DNA of 31,251 nt from Candidatus Termititenax sp. (GCA_020719045.1 DYQY01000012.1:1-31251), one strand, 5' to 3'; shown: positions 15,028-23,811, numbered from the stretch's first letter. Made by a program: numbers and translations. Notes: generated by a model from the sequence alone, not told the origin.

Positions 15028-15948
15028 ATGAGTGCAAATTATTCATTCGTAGGAGAGGTTAATAGAAACAATGCAATGGGTGCCGTAGCTGACACCATGA
15101 ACGAGTTGAACTTAGATATTCTAAAGGCAACTATGGAAATGGGTGGTAAACAGGTCGTTGAAAAAGATGGTAAAGCCTATGCATTAGAAAGACTAGATAA
15201 TAGTGAAGTTAAAGATTTAAAAGATAAAGTTACTGCTACCAATAGTGGTAAATATACCGTTGGCGAAGAGACGAATTGTACTAAAGGTGCAAACGGTCAG
15301 TTTTACACAAGCGCTAATCCTGGTGTTCCCATTCCTGCGGTTACTGTTGGTTCAACAGTATTTACATTTAATACTACTTCAGGGAAATATGAAGCACCAG
15401 TTACTATAAATACTGTTTCTCCAGCCGTTTTGCCTGCTTCTGCAACCCCTGAAAGAATTGATTATTCGGTAACAGAAATAACCAATACTGATACAGCCGC
15501 TGCAATTTTTGATATTCTTGGTATTGATCCTTCTTCTGATATAAGCGATAAACTAGCTGGTAATAATTGGAAGATAACGATGACTACTGATGGAGATAGT
15601 GTTACCATGAAAGTTGCTTATGTAGATGCAAATACTGGTGACACAATGGCAATGGCGGTTAGATTGAAAGATAATGGAGAGTGTACTGGGTTAAGTGAGT
15701 TAAGTAATAAAGCTAATTCTAGCTTAGATGAAGCAATAGTTTCTGATGCAGAAATTATTGATGTAGATGGTGGAGGACTTCTAAAATCATGGGGAATTAG
15801 TAACCCAGAAGAACTACAACCTGGTGACCTTTTCTTAGTACAACAGAAACTACAGATTATTAAAGATACTGTAAGTGCTGTCCATACAACAGGTAAGACA
15901 CAAGGCGATATCATGAGGGAAGCAACACAAAAATTCGCTCAAGGATAA
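15028..15948 (+). CDS. Hypothetical protein, 306 aa
   Basis: I do not recognise this protein. It has a strong ribosome site (AAAGGGGGAATTAAA) before ATG. There is no signal peptide and no membrane segment. An N-terminal helix (residues 10-42, NAMGAVADTMNELNLDILKA) and a C-terminal helix (about 265-306) flank a beta-rich, Thr/Ser/Ala-rich middle (about 70-215). That plan (helical ends, variable beta middle, no Sec signal) is also found in proteins exported by flagellar-type secretion, but no flagellin or hook signature is present, so this is only a suggestion. It is probably monocistronic: a good terminator hairpin follows 29 bases after the stop. Confidence 0.75.
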   Translation: MSANYSFVGEVNRNNAMGAVADTMNELNLDILKATMEMGGKQVVEKDGKAYALERLDNSEVKDLKDKVTATNSGKYTVGEETNCTKGANGQFYTSANPGVPIPAVTVGSTVFTFNTTSGKYEAPVTINTVSPAVLPASATPERIDYSVTEITNTDTAAAIFDILGIDPSSDISDKLAGNNWKITMTTDGDSVTMKVAYVDANTGDTMAMAVRLKDNGECTGLSELSNKANSSLDEAIVSDAEIIDVDGGGLLKSWGISNPEELQPGDLFLVQQKLQIIKDTVSAVHTTGKTQGDIMREATQKFAQG

Positions 15949-15977
15949 TCAGTCAACGAATAATTGTAATGGATATA

Positions 15978-16010
15978 AGAGGGGGAGCAGAGATGCTCCC
16001 TCTTTTTTTT
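15978..16010 (+). terminator. Rho-independent terminator that also contains a start site
   Basis: The arms AGAGGGGGAGCA (15978-15989) and TGCTCCCTCT (15994-16003) form a 10-bp stem with a two-G bulge and a GAGA loop, followed by a T-run ending at 16010. It would end transcription from 15028-15948. The same hairpin holds a GGGGGAG ribosome site and the ATG at 15993 of the next gene. Confidence 0.75.
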
Positions 16011-17276
16011 GCTCTCATGCAGGTTGATAGTGTACAATTAGTTCCAGAGGGAGAGGGTGTTGTGCTTTTTTTAAAGACTACAGAAGATATTAAAGTAGTT
16101 CCTTATTTGGATTATGATAAAAGCGGACTGTTTCGTGAGCGAGAGTTCACTGATGAGCACTATGTTTCATTATATAAAGATAAGACATATGTTTCCGATT
16201 ACAGACATGCTTTGTTTTTGATGGTGAATGATGTAAAGAATAATAACATGATGGGCAGGATTAATACCTATCAGAGCATTAATATTCCTTCAGGTTTGGA
16301 GTTACCAGTAGATTTGAGTAGTCGAGAACAGTTTATTCCTTTGTCAGAGAGACTCAAAAATATAAAGAAAGATAATGTGAGGATAGCTTTGTTAGGAGGG
16401 TTTGGTCCAGCGTATGGTGATAATATTTGTGGATTAACAACTTTAAGGATATTAAATGAAGAATTTAAAAAACATTTCAATGGTTTTGAGTTAGATATTT
16501 ATCATGTTCAAAGTTATAAATTCATAGACTTATACCAGTGCGAAGGAATTAATCTATTACAGGAACCACTCGAGCTAGAGAAGTTTTGCGAGTATGATTA
16601 TTATTATGATATTACATCAATTAACTCAATAACTGGTTACTATAAACGCTCTATTGTTGATAATTTTTTATTTATGTTTTCGGTAGATAGTAAGAATATA
16701 CCAAAAGAATTGAAGCGAAATAGGTATATTTTAAAACACATAGGAACCTGTATTAATGAGATATTAGAAGCAAAGGGCAGAAAGGGTAAAAATGTTTTAT
16801 TCCACTCAGATTCCGTGCAAGACTGTAGAAGTATTCCTGATGATGTTTCTCGTAACATAGTCAATAAAATATTAGAAACCACTGACATGCATCTGTTTAC
16901 AGTTTCTGAGCTTAATTTTGACCATCCAAGGTTCCATAATTTAAAAAACATCTCAAACTCCTTTGATGATTTTGCAGAAATAGTTTCGTTGATGGATAAA
17001 ATAATAACAGTTGATACTTCTACTTATCATTTATCAGATGCCTTTTCTATTTCAACTTTAGTTATTTTTACTAATGCGGGTATTGGACGTATTGCGGATT
17101 ATCCAACAGTAGTTGGTTATGAGTTAGAGGTTTCGTTTAAGGAACAAATAGAGATAATTAGACAAAGATCTAATAGTCAGGCTGAAGAAGATGAGTTTAT
17201 TCGGAATAATCTGCCCTTAGTTTGGGAGAGGTTGGATATTAATAGGATTATTGATTTTTTACTTGCAACAGAATAA
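15993..17276 (+). CDS. GT9-like (heptosyltransferase-type) glycosyltransferase
   Basis: A cytoplasmic sugar transferase of the GT-B fold is suggested. Counting from ATG 15993 (427 aa), an N-terminal segment ALLGGFGPAYGDNICGL looks like the nucleotide-independent half, and the C-terminal half has FHSDSVQDCRSIPDD and ITVDTSTYHLSDA, matching the GT9 pattern of D-T-x-x-x-H-L near the donor-sugar site. ATG 15993 is chosen because GGGGGAG lies five bases before it; ATG 15969 (MDIRGG) has no ribosome site and ATG 16017 is also in frame. The start lies in a terminator-like hairpin, so expression may depend on read-through or unfolding. The acceptor is unknown; glycosylation of surface or flagellar protein would fit the window but is inference. 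Confidence 0.6.
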   Translation: MLPLFFALMQVDSVQLVPEGEGVVLFLKTTEDIKVVPYLDYDKSGLFREREFTDEHYVSLYKDKTYVSDYRHALFLMVNDVKNNNMMGRINTYQSINIPSGLELPVDLSSREQFIPLSERLKNIKKDNVRIALLGGFGPAYGDNICGLTTLRILNEEFKKHFNGFELDIYHVQSYKFIDLYQCEGINLLQEPLELEKFCEYDYYYDITSINSITGYYKRSIVDNFLFMFSVDSKNIPKELKRNRYILKHIGTCINEILEAKGRKGKNVLFHSDSVQDCRSIPDDVSRNIVNKILETTDMHLFTVSELNFDHPRFHNLKNISNSFDDFAEIVSLMDKIITVDTSTYHLSDAFSISTLVIFTNAGIGRIADYPTVVGYELEVSFKEQIEIIRQRSNSQAEEDEFIRNNLPLVWERLDINRIIDFLLATE

Positions 17277-17320
17277 GTACGTTTAATTATTTAGAAGATA
17301 TGGTTCATAATTGATAGGCT

Positions 17321-19531
17321 ATGGACAATAATTCAGATATTTTTTTCGAAGGGTTAAATCCACAACAAATTGAAGCAGTTAAATATACTGATGGCCCTTT
17401 GCTTATCATGGCAGGTGCAGGTAGTGGAAAGACAAAGGTTTTGACCCACAAGATTGCTTATTTGAACCGTGAGTTTAATGTTCCACTTTCCAATATTCTT
17501 GCTGTAACTTTTACAAATAAAGCTGCTGCTGAAATGAAGGAACGTGTTCAGAACTTAGTTAATCCAGCTGCAAAGTCGCATGATAATTGGATTCTTACTT
17601 TTCATTCCTTTGGATTTAAGATGCTAAAGATGTACGCTGATAAGCTTGGTTATGATAAGAACTTTGTGGTTTATGACTCAAGCGACCAACTAGCACTTGT
17701 TAAGCAAATAATGGCTGATTTTGAGATTGATGTTGAGCAGTTTAAACCAAAGTCTATTTTGTATCAGATTAGTAAAGCAAAGAATTCCTTTGATTTACCA
17801 GAGCAGTTTTTGCAAAGAGCTAATACTGATGTTCTTCAGGTGGCTGCAAAGGTTTATGCAGAGTATCAGATGAGGCTTAGACAAAATAATGCAATGGATT
17901 TCGATGATTTACTTTTGAATATGGTACTACTTCTTAAGCAAGAAAAAGAGATTTTAGAAAAATATCAAAATAAGTTTGAGTTTATACTAATAGATGAGTA
18001 TCAGGATATTAATATGCCTCAATATCATATTAGTTATATGCTATCAGCAAAGCACCGAAGAATGTTTGTTGTAGGTGACACAGACCAGAATATTTATTCT
18101 TGGAGAGGTGCTAATCTTCAGAATATTTTGAATTTTGAAAAAGATTTTCCAGATGCCAAAGTAATACTACTTGAACAAAACTATCGCTCTACTTCAAATA
18201 TATTAGATATAGCAAATAGCGTAATCATTAATAATAAGCTAAGAAAGAAAAAGAATCTTTGGACTAACCAAGAAAAGGGCGATGAAGCTTGTTTTTTTAT
18301 TGCTCAAAATGATTACGATGAAGCAGAGAACGCAGCAAAGAAAGTTAAAGCTTTAATTGAAAAAGGTTCAACCTTGTCAGAGATAGCCTTCTTGTATAGA
18401 ACTAATGCTATGAGTCGAGTTATTGAAACAATTTTACTTCAACATAATATTAAATATAGGATATACGGTGGGTTAAGGTTCTATGACCGTAAAGAAATTA
18501 AAGATGTCATGGCTTATTTGAAGCTTATTCTGAACTACAAAGATGATGTTGCTTTTCAGCGAGTTGTTAATGTTCCATCAAGGAAAATAGGTAAATTAAC
18601 TTTGTTAAAGGTCCAAGAGAAGGCTTTAGAAAAAGGTGTTTCTTGCTTTGAAGCAGTTGATTTGCTAGAGGAAGTAAGAGGCCATGCTGCGTTACTTAGC
18701 TTTAAAGAGCTTATTGTTTCATTTCAGCAGGATTATGCTCAAGAGGAACTGTCAGCTGCAGAGATTATTGATAGAGTGATAAACCGAACTGGTTATAAAG
18801 AGATGCTAATGGCTGAAAGTAACTTAGAAGCTAGAGCGAGGATAGAGAATCTCGATGAGCTTAAGAAGTCAGCTGTTGAACAGAATTATTCTTTAGATGA
18901 TTTCGTTTCTATGAGTACTCTTTTGACAAGCCAAGATGAGACAGGTGATGTTGAGGATGTTCTTACACTCATGACTATGCACACTGCAAAGGGGTTGGAG
19001 TATGATCATGTTTTCCTTTTTGGTCTTGAAGAAGGTGTTTTGCCACATGTTCAGTCAATGGATGCTCCAGATGAAATAGAGGAAGAGCGCAGGCTTTGCT
19101 ATGTTGCAGTGACAAGAGCGAGAAAGAAGCTTTTCTTGTCTGCTTCCAGTAACCGTGGATCATATGGGTCTACAACTCCAAAGGAACTGAGTCGTTTTTT
19201 TTATGAAATGCCAGCAGAACTGCTTAAAGTTGAGTTTAGTGATAGGTTAAGTGGTTTTAATCATATAGTTGAGAAGCTTTCAGCTAAGCCAGAATATAAT
19301 CTTACTGCACCAGACAGAAAAGGTACTTTCTTTACAAGAGACTATGAGGATGAGAGTAGTAAAAAGGTTGTACTTGATTACAAGGTTGGTGATATTGTTC
19401 GTTCAGGAGCTTTTGGTGATGGTGTGGTTGTACAAGTTTTTAGCTCTGGCAAAGATATGTCGCTTCAGATACGCTTTGGTAAGGAAATGAAACTTGTAAT
19501 GCCAAAGTATGGTAAATTAGAAAAAGCTTAA
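17321..19531 (+). CDS. pcrA: UvrD/PcrA-family superfamily 1A DNA helicase
   Basis: An ATP-driven 3'-5' DNA helicase for repair and for clearing replication and transcription conflicts. The full motif set is present in order: Q motif LNPQQIEAV (12-20), Walker A AGAGSGKT (31-38), motif Ia VTFTNKAAAEM, Walker B region LIDEYQD, motif III GDTDQNIYSWRGA, motif IV LEQNYRST, motif V MHTAKGLEYDHVFL, motif VI YVAVTRARKKL. The last 50 residues (YKVGDIVRSGAFGDGVV..) form the PcrA-type Tudor-like tail known to contact RNA polymerase, which favours PcrA over Rep. The length of 736 aa is normal for the family. It is followed after three bases by queE. The ribosome site is weak. Confidence 0.95.
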   Translation: MDNNSDIFFEGLNPQQIEAVKYTDGPLLIMAGAGSGKTKVLTHKIAYLNREFNVPLSNILAVTFTNKAAAEMKERVQNLVNPAAKSHDNWILTFHSFGFKMLKMYADKLGYDKNFVVYDSSDQLALVKQIMADFEIDVEQFKPKSILYQISKAKNSFDLPEQFLQRANTDVLQVAAKVYAEYQMRLRQNNAMDFDDLLLNMVLLLKQEKEILEKYQNKFEFILIDEYQDINMPQYHISYMLSAKHRRMFVVGDTDQNIYSWRGANLQNILNFEKDFPDAKVILLEQNYRSTSNILDIANSVIINNKLRKKKNLWTNQEKGDEACFFIAQNDYDEAENAAKKVKALIEKGSTLSEIAFLYRTNAMSRVIETILLQHNIKYRIYGGLRFYDRKEIKDVMAYLKLILNYKDDVAFQRVVNVPSRKIGKLTLLKVQEKALEKGVSCFEAVDLLEEVRGHAALLSFKELIVSFQQDYAQEELSAAEIIDRVINRTGYKEMLMAESNLEARARIENLDELKKSAVEQNYSLDDFVSMSTLLTSQDETGDVEDVLTLMTMHTAKGLEYDHVFLFGLEEGVLPHVQSMDAPDEIEEERRLCYVAVTRARKKLFLSASSNRGSYGSTTPKELSRFFYEMPAELLKVEFSDRLSGFNHIVEKLSAKPEYNLTAPDRKGTFFTRDYEDESSKKVVLDYKVGDIVRSGAFGDGVVVQVFSSGKDMSLQIRFGKEMKLVMPKYGKLEKA

Positions 19532-19534
19532 GTT

Positions 19535-20182
19535 ATGCATTTAAGTGAAATTTTTTCTTCTATTCAAGGCGAAGGTATTTATTTAGGATACAAACAGATA
19601 TTTATCAGAACAACTGGTTGTAATATATCTTGTGACTATTGTGATGAGAATATTGATAATGGACGTTACTTCAAGCCAGAGGAAATAATCTCTACTGTAA
19701 AAGAACTTAACAAAACTTGGCATCATTCAATATCTTTAACAGGCGGTGAGCCACTTTTGCAAGTTAATGATTTTTTGAAAATATTACCTGATTTACCACT
19801 TCCTGTGATGCTTGAAACTAATGCAACGTTACCATCTCACTTAAAAGAAGTTATTGGTAAGGTATCTATCTATTCCATGGACTATAAACCTGGCTATGAG
19901 TCAGAGTTTGCTGAGTGTTTGAACCTTGTTAAAGATGAAGACCTATATGTTAAGTATGTCCTTTTGCCGGATACAAAAATATTTGAAATACGAGAGTTTG
20001 GAAAGTTAATGAAAGGCATAAGCAAAGATATTCCGCTTATACTTCAGCCGGTTACTCCTTGTAGGAAAATCAAACACTTCCCAACAGAAGAACAAATAAT
20101 CAACGCATATAATATATTAAAGAAAGATCTAAATGACGTAAGAGTTATCCCTCAGACACATAAGATAATCGGAGTAAAGTGA
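19535..20182 (+). CDS. queE: 7-carboxy-7-deazaguanine synthase (radical SAM)
   Basis: QueE converts 6-carboxytetrahydropterin to 7-carboxy-7-deazaguanine, a step in queuosine and other 7-deazaguanine pathways. The N-terminus has EIFSSIQGEG (5-14), typical of the family, then C29-x3-C33-x2-C36 for the [4Fe-4S] cluster and LTGGEPLLQ as the SAM-binding GGE motif. The C-terminus has the LQPVTP segment. At 215 aa it has the usual length. No other queuosine genes are in this window. It is probably co-transcribed with pcrA (three-base gap) and overlaps the next gene by four bases. Confidence 0.92.
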   Translation: MHLSEIFSSIQGEGIYLGYKQIFIRTTGCNISCDYCDENIDNGRYFKPEEIISTVKELNKTWHHSISLTGGEPLLQVNDFLKILPDLPLPVMLETNATLPSHLKEVIGKVSIYSMDYKPGYESEFAECLNLVKDEDLYVKYVLLPDTKIFEIREFGKLMKGISKDIPLILQPVTPCRKIKHFPTEEQIINAYNILKKDLNDVRVIPQTHKIIGVK

Positions 20183-20880
20183 TACATAAGTTTAAGCATA
20201 AGTTTGCATTATTTTTTTTAATCTTTAGTCTTTTGTCTTTCATCTTTCCTTATAATCCAGATGGGATGCCAACAGACTTTAAAACAAACAAGAAACAAGT
20301 AGTTTTAACTTTTGATGATGGTCCATCCTATCTTTATACAGATAAAATATTAGATATTTTGAAGAGTAACAATGTAAAAGCTTCATTTTTTTTGATTGGC
20401 TCGCGTATGATTGAGTATCCAGATTTAGTAAGAAGAATAAGTCGTGAAGGTCATTCGCTCGGCAATCATACTTATAACCATATTAGGCTTGATCAATATG
20501 TTGGTCAGCGGGTAGATGATGAGATAGCTGAGACTAGTCGAGTTTATGAGAATATTCTTGGTTTTGTTCCGAAGTATTTTCGTCCTCCAGGTGGAAGGAT
20601 GAATAAAACAGTTCTTTCAACTGTAGCTAGTCATAAACTTATTCCTATTGGGTGGTCAATTAATGCTAATGATTTTCTTTATCGAGACCAACAGCTAGAT
20701 ACTGAGATGATAGCCAAGAAAGTCTCAGCGGTGATGTCGCATATAGAAAGTCAGCTTAAGCCAGGAGCAGTAATTTTGATGCATAATGGCAACGAGGTTT
20801 CGCTTGCTGTCTTGCCAAAGGTAATCGCCTATATTCATTCAAAAGGTTATACGTTTGTAACTTTGTCACAAGTTATGTAG
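20179..20880 (+). CDS. Membrane-anchored or secreted polysaccharide deacetylase (NodB fold)
   Basis: A metal-dependent carbohydrate esterase (CE4) acting on peptidoglycan or chitin-like polymers outside the membrane. The N-terminus (residues 3-24, basic then hydrophobic) is a signal peptide or membrane anchor. NodB motifs: TFDDGPS (D46, D47), HTYNH (H97, H101), RPPGG and late LMHNG. The GTG start overlaps the queE stop as GTGA, so translation is likely coupled. The length (233 aa) fits a single catalytic domain. The substrate cannot be told from sequence. Confidence 0.88.
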   Translation: MIHKFKHKFALFFLIFSLLSFIFPYNPDGMPTDFKTNKKQVVLTFDDGPSYLYTDKILDILKSNNVKASFFLIGSRMIEYPDLVRRISREGHSLGNHTYNHIRLDQYVGQRVDDEIAETSRVYENILGFVPKYFRPPGGRMNKTVLSTVASHKLIPIGWSINANDFLYRDQQLDTEMIAKKVSAVMSHIESQLKPGAVILMHNGNEVSLAVLPKVIAYIHSKGYTFVTLSQVM

Positions 20881-20887
20881 TTTTTTT
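20858..20887 (+). terminator. Weak terminator-like hairpin at the end of the deacetylase gene
   Basis: TAACTT and AAGTTA (20858-20863, 20870-20875) form a six-bp stem that overlaps the last codons, followed after TGTAG by seven T. The stem is short and AT-rich, so termination would be inefficient. Confidence 0.3.
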
Positions 20888-20909
20888 GCTTCTGAGCAAC
20901 TTATCTCTG

Positions 20910-20918
20910 TGCTATAAT
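20910..20918 (+). promoter_or_regulatory. Extended -10 promoter of trpS, no 5' leader
   Basis: TGC followed by TATAAT (20913-20918) is an extended -10 element; the -35 region (TTCTGA at 20890) is poor. Transcription should start about 7 bases after TATAAT, which is at the ATG (20925). No ribosome site lies between. Confidence 0.55.
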
Positions 20919-20924
20919 TTTTTT

Positions 20925-21902
20925 ATGAAAAAACGGTCACTTAGTGGTATTCAGGCAACAGGTAAAATCCATCTTGGAAATTATTTTGGAGCAGTTAAGA
21001 ATTGGGTGGATTTGCAGAACGAGTATGATGCATACTATTTCGTAGCAGATTTGCATGCGTTAACAACAGCTTATGAGCAGTCAATCAGCATTAAAGAGAA
21101 TACCTATGAAGTTGTAGCTGACTTGATAGCTGCGGGGATTAACGTTAACGAATCAACGTTGTTTGTACAGTCTTATTTGCCAGAACATGCAGAACTTCAT
21201 TTAATTCTATCGATGATAACTCCACTACCTTGGTTAGAAAGAGTTCCAACCTACAAGAGTAAAATGGAGGAACTTAAAGGTAGAGACTTAAATACTTACG
21301 GATTCTTGGGATATCCTGTTTTGCAGGCAGCAGATATCTTAATGTATATGGCTGATGCAGTGCCAGTAGGTAAAGACCAAGCTCCACACCTAGAACTTAC
21401 TAGGGAGATTGCAAGAAGATTTAATTTTCTTTATAAAACTAACTTCTTTAAAGAACCGGAAGATTTATATACGGACGTTCCTGTTTTGCCAGGTACAGAT
21501 GGAAGAAAAATGAGTAAAAGCTACGATAATGCTATTTTCTTAGCAGATGATGAAGATACCATTGTAAAGAAAATTAAAACCATGTTTACTGACCCTCAGA
21601 GGTTAAGACGAACTGACCCTGGGAATCCAGATGTTTGTGGTATTTTTGCTTTTCAGAAGATTTTTGGTCAGGGTGCGAAAGTTGAGCAAGGATGTAAATC
21701 AGCGGCTATTGGATGTGTTGATTGTAAGAAGGAATTACTTGAAGCATTGCTTGCTTTTATGAAGCCAATCAGAGAGAAGAGACAAGAGCTGATTTCAGAC
21801 AAAGCAGAGCTTGATAAAATTATTCTTCTGGGAAATGAGAAAGCAAGAAGAGTAGCAACCAAAACGCTTGATGATATAAAGAAAATCATCAGAATTAATT
21901 AA
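20925..21902 (+). CDS. trpS: Tryptophanyl-tRNA synthetase, Fe-S cluster type
   Basis: TrpRS charges tRNA-Trp with tryptophan. The 325-aa protein is a class I synthetase with TGKIHLGNYFGA (HIGH-type HLGN at 16-19) and GRKMSKS (KMSKS at 195-199). C238, C257, C264 and C267 have the spacing C-x18-C-x6-C-x2-C, close to the C-x22-C-x6-C-x2-C that binds a [4Fe-4S] cluster in Thermotoga maritima TrpRS. I chose ATG 20925; a TTG 39 bases upstream is in frame but adds a non-family hydrophobic stretch across the promoter. The stop overlaps the next start (TAATG). Confidence 0.95.
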   Translation: MKKRSLSGIQATGKIHLGNYFGAVKNWVDLQNEYDAYYFVADLHALTTAYEQSISIKENTYEVVADLIAAGINVNESTLFVQSYLPEHAELHLILSMITPLPWLERVPTYKSKMEELKGRDLNTYGFLGYPVLQAADILMYMADAVPVGKDQAPHLELTREIARRFNFLYKTNFFKEPEDLYTDVPVLPGTDGRKMSKSYDNAIFLADDEDTIVKKIKTMFTDPQRLRRTDPGNPDVCGIFAFQKIFGQGAKVEQGCKSAAIGCVDCKKELLEALLAFMKPIREKRQELISDKAELDKIILLGNEKARRVATKTLDDIKKIIRIN

Positions 21903-22612
21903 TGTCGGAAGTAAGACTCCAGAAATTTATGGCTGAATCTGGTATCGCTTCAAGGCGAAAGTGTGAAGAATTTATTCTTGGTGGATTAGTTAGCTTAAAC
22001 GGTAAGAAGGTAACTGAACTTGGGGTGAAGGTTGATCCTGCTAAAGATAAAGTTGTTTATCTTAACTCTAGAGTTAGAGCAGACTTAAAGAAATATGTTA
22101 TTTTAAATAAACCCAAAGACTACATTACAACCAGAAACGATCCTAAATATAGAAAAACAATATATGATTTATTGCCAGAGCAGTATGAGTCCCTACACGC
22201 AGTTGGCAGACTTGATAGACTAAGTACAGGTTTACTAATATTAACAAACGATGGTGAACTAACCAATGCTCTTATCCATCCTAAGAGCAAGATAGTGAAG
22301 ATATATCGCGTTACAATCGATAAGCCACTTGATGTAAAGTCACACGAGGCTTTTGAAGCTGGTGTGTTGCTGGAAGGGAAGATTACTGTGCCAGCAAAGT
22401 GTTTTGTGTTGGACAATAGTGGTATGATTTTGGAGATTCATTTAAAAGAAGGCAGAAATAGACAGATTCGAAAAATGTTTGAACAATTAGGGTTTGAGGT
22501 AACTAGGCTTAAACGAATAGAGATTGGTCCTATTAAGCTTGGTAAGCTTAATCTTGGTGCGTACAGAGAACTTACTGCTATTGAGGTTAGTAAGTTGAAG
22601 GCTTTAAAGTAG
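21902..22612 (+). CDS. RsuA/RluB/RluE/RluF-family rRNA pseudouridine synthase
   Basis: It isomerises a uridine to pseudouridine in ribosomal RNA. An S4 RNA-binding domain at residues 4-55 (RLQKFMAESGIASRRKCEEF) is followed by the catalytic domain with GRLDRLSTGLL (catalytic Asp105) and a late GRNRQIRKM motif. The length (236 aa) and domain order fit RluB or RsuA; which rRNA site it modifies cannot be decided from sequence. It is coupled to trpS through a TAATG overlap and is followed after four bases by a radical SAM gene. Confidence 0.9.
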   Translation: MSEVRLQKFMAESGIASRRKCEEFILGGLVSLNGKKVTELGVKVDPAKDKVVYLNSRVRADLKKYVILNKPKDYITTRNDPKYRKTIYDLLPEQYESLHAVGRLDRLSTGLLILTNDGELTNALIHPKSKIVKIYRVTIDKPLDVKSHEAFEAGVLLEGKITVPAKCFVLDNSGMILEIHLKEGRNRQIRKMFEQLGFEVTRLKRIEIGPIKLGKLNLGAYRELTAIEVSKLKALK

Positions 22613-22616
22613 TCAG

Positions 22617-23549
22617 ATGGAAACAAAAAACAAAGCTCCAAGATACACATTTGGCCCAGTAGTTTCAAGAAGATTGGGTTTGTCGTTAGGTATAGATTTA
22701 GTGCCAAGAAAGAAGTGTAATTTAGACTGTCTATATTGTGAGGTTTGTCCAACTGATAAGTTAGACGAGGATAGAATCCAGCATGTTGATATTCAGGCAT
22801 TAATAAGTGAAATAAAGTCGCTAGATGTGGCTATAGATTATCTTACATTAACTGGTTCTGGCGAGCCTACTTTGCATAAAGACTTAGATAAGTTAATAGT
22901 CGCTCTTAAAAAAGAGTTCTCGTATCCAATCGTTATGCTTACTAATTCACTTTTATTAAGGCATGAGGAGGTTAGGAGAGAGTTATTAGGGTTAGACCTT
23001 ATTGTTCCTTCCTTGGATGCTGTATCGCAAGATGTGTTTAAGAAGATTAATAGGCCAGTCAAAGGTGTTATGGCTAGCGATGTTGTAAATGGGTTGATTG
23101 AGTTTAGAAAAATATTTGCAGGGAAAATATGGCTGGAGATTCTTTTTGTTAAGGGGATTAATGATACGGAGGAAGAAGTTAGTTTACTTGCTGATGCAGT
23201 TGCTAAAATAAAACCAGATAGAGTACAACTGAATACAGTAGCTAGACCGCCAGCATATGGTGGTACGTTTCCTTTATCTTTTGAGGAGTTGCAAAAGATT
23301 GGAAAGCAGATAACTTCTGTAGAAGTTGATATTATTGGTGTCAATAAAACAGATAAGTCAGGTGAAGTTTTAACGAAAGAAGCTGTTACTGAGTATCTTA
23401 TTAGAAGACCAGCTGGGTTTGAAGAGTTGCTTAGTGTTTTCGCAAGAGATGCAAAGGAATTAAGGGTATTTTTAGGTGACTTAGAGGATAAAGGAATTAT
23501 CTTTAAAGAAGTTCATGCTGGCATGGTGTTTTTTAAGGTAAATTGTTGA
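22617..23549 (+). CDS. Radical SAM protein (COG0731-like)
   Basis: The N-terminus FGPVVSRRLGLSLGIDLVP (12-30), then C34-x3-C38-x2-C41, marks the radical SAM family often grouped as COG0731, whose bacterial members have no settled function. A further Cys44 follows. TLTGSGEPTLH is the SAM-binding GE segment. The C-terminal 80 residues look like a small helical domain. It is the last gene of the trpS operon, four bases after the pseudouridine synthase stop. The substrate is unknown; a tRNA or rRNA modification role would suit the neighbours but is inference. Confidence 0.85.
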   Translation: METKNKAPRYTFGPVVSRRLGLSLGIDLVPRKKCNLDCLYCEVCPTDKLDEDRIQHVDIQALISEIKSLDVAIDYLTLTGSGEPTLHKDLDKLIVALKKEFSYPIVMLTNSLLLRHEEVRRELLGLDLIVPSLDAVSQDVFKKINRPVKGVMASDVVNGLIEFRKIFAGKIWLEILFVKGINDTEEEVSLLADAVAKIKPDRVQLNTVARPPAYGGTFPLSFEELQKIGKQITSVEVDIIGVNKTDKSGEVLTKEAVTEYLIRRPAGFEELLSVFARDAKELRVFLGDLEDKGIIFKEVHAGMVFFKVNC

Positions 23550-23637
23550 AATTTACTTATTGTTACTTGTTTGCATTTATGATAAAGTATACTGGTTTTC
23601 AAATTTAAGCGATACTAAATTGTAGAAGGTGTTATAA

Positions 23638-23811
23638 ATGGCTAAAAAATGTGAAGTTTGCGGAAAAGGACCAATGACAGGAAATAATGTTTCTCACTCA
23701 AAGAGAAGAACAAGAAGACGTTTCCTTCCAAACCTACAGATAAAAATAGTTGGTAACAAGAAAGTTCAAATGTGTACTTCTTGTATTCGAACAGCTGCTA
23801 AAAGTTCCTAA
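23638..23811 (+). CDS. rpmB: Ribosomal protein bL28, zinc-ribbon form
   Basis: A 57-aa protein translated from ATG at 23638 with a GAAGGTG ribosome site. [20 protein letters not shown] and the basic [12 protein letters not shown] segment are the bL28 hallmark. Four cysteines (C5, C8, C46, C49) make it the zinc-binding C+ form. It is a component of the large ribosomal subunit. It stands alone, 88 bases after the radical SAM gene; a possible promoter is TTGTTT (23567-23572), 15 bases, TATACT (23588-23593). Confidence 0.95.
   Translation: MAKKCEVCGKGPMTGNNVSHSKRRTRRRFLPNLQIKIVGNKKVQMCTSCIRTAAKSS

Noticed and set aside
15969-15992. ATG 15969 as start of the glycosyltransferase
   Set aside because: No ribosome site precedes it, and its codons are the 5' arm of the hairpin; ATG 15993 has a good site.
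20886-20924. Upstream TTG start for trpS (adds MLLSNLSLCYNFF)
   Set aside because: The added residues are encoded by the promoter and are not family-like; ATG 20925 begins the canonical KRSLSGIQATGKIHLGN region.
22438-22800. A 120-aa minus-strand ORF across the pseudouridine synthase / radical SAM junction
   Set aside because: Antisense to two well-supported genes, no recognisable domain.
22838-23344. A 168-aa minus-strand ORF inside the radical SAM gene
   Set aside because: It has no ribosome site and lies opposite a gene with clear family motifs; typical antisense ORF.
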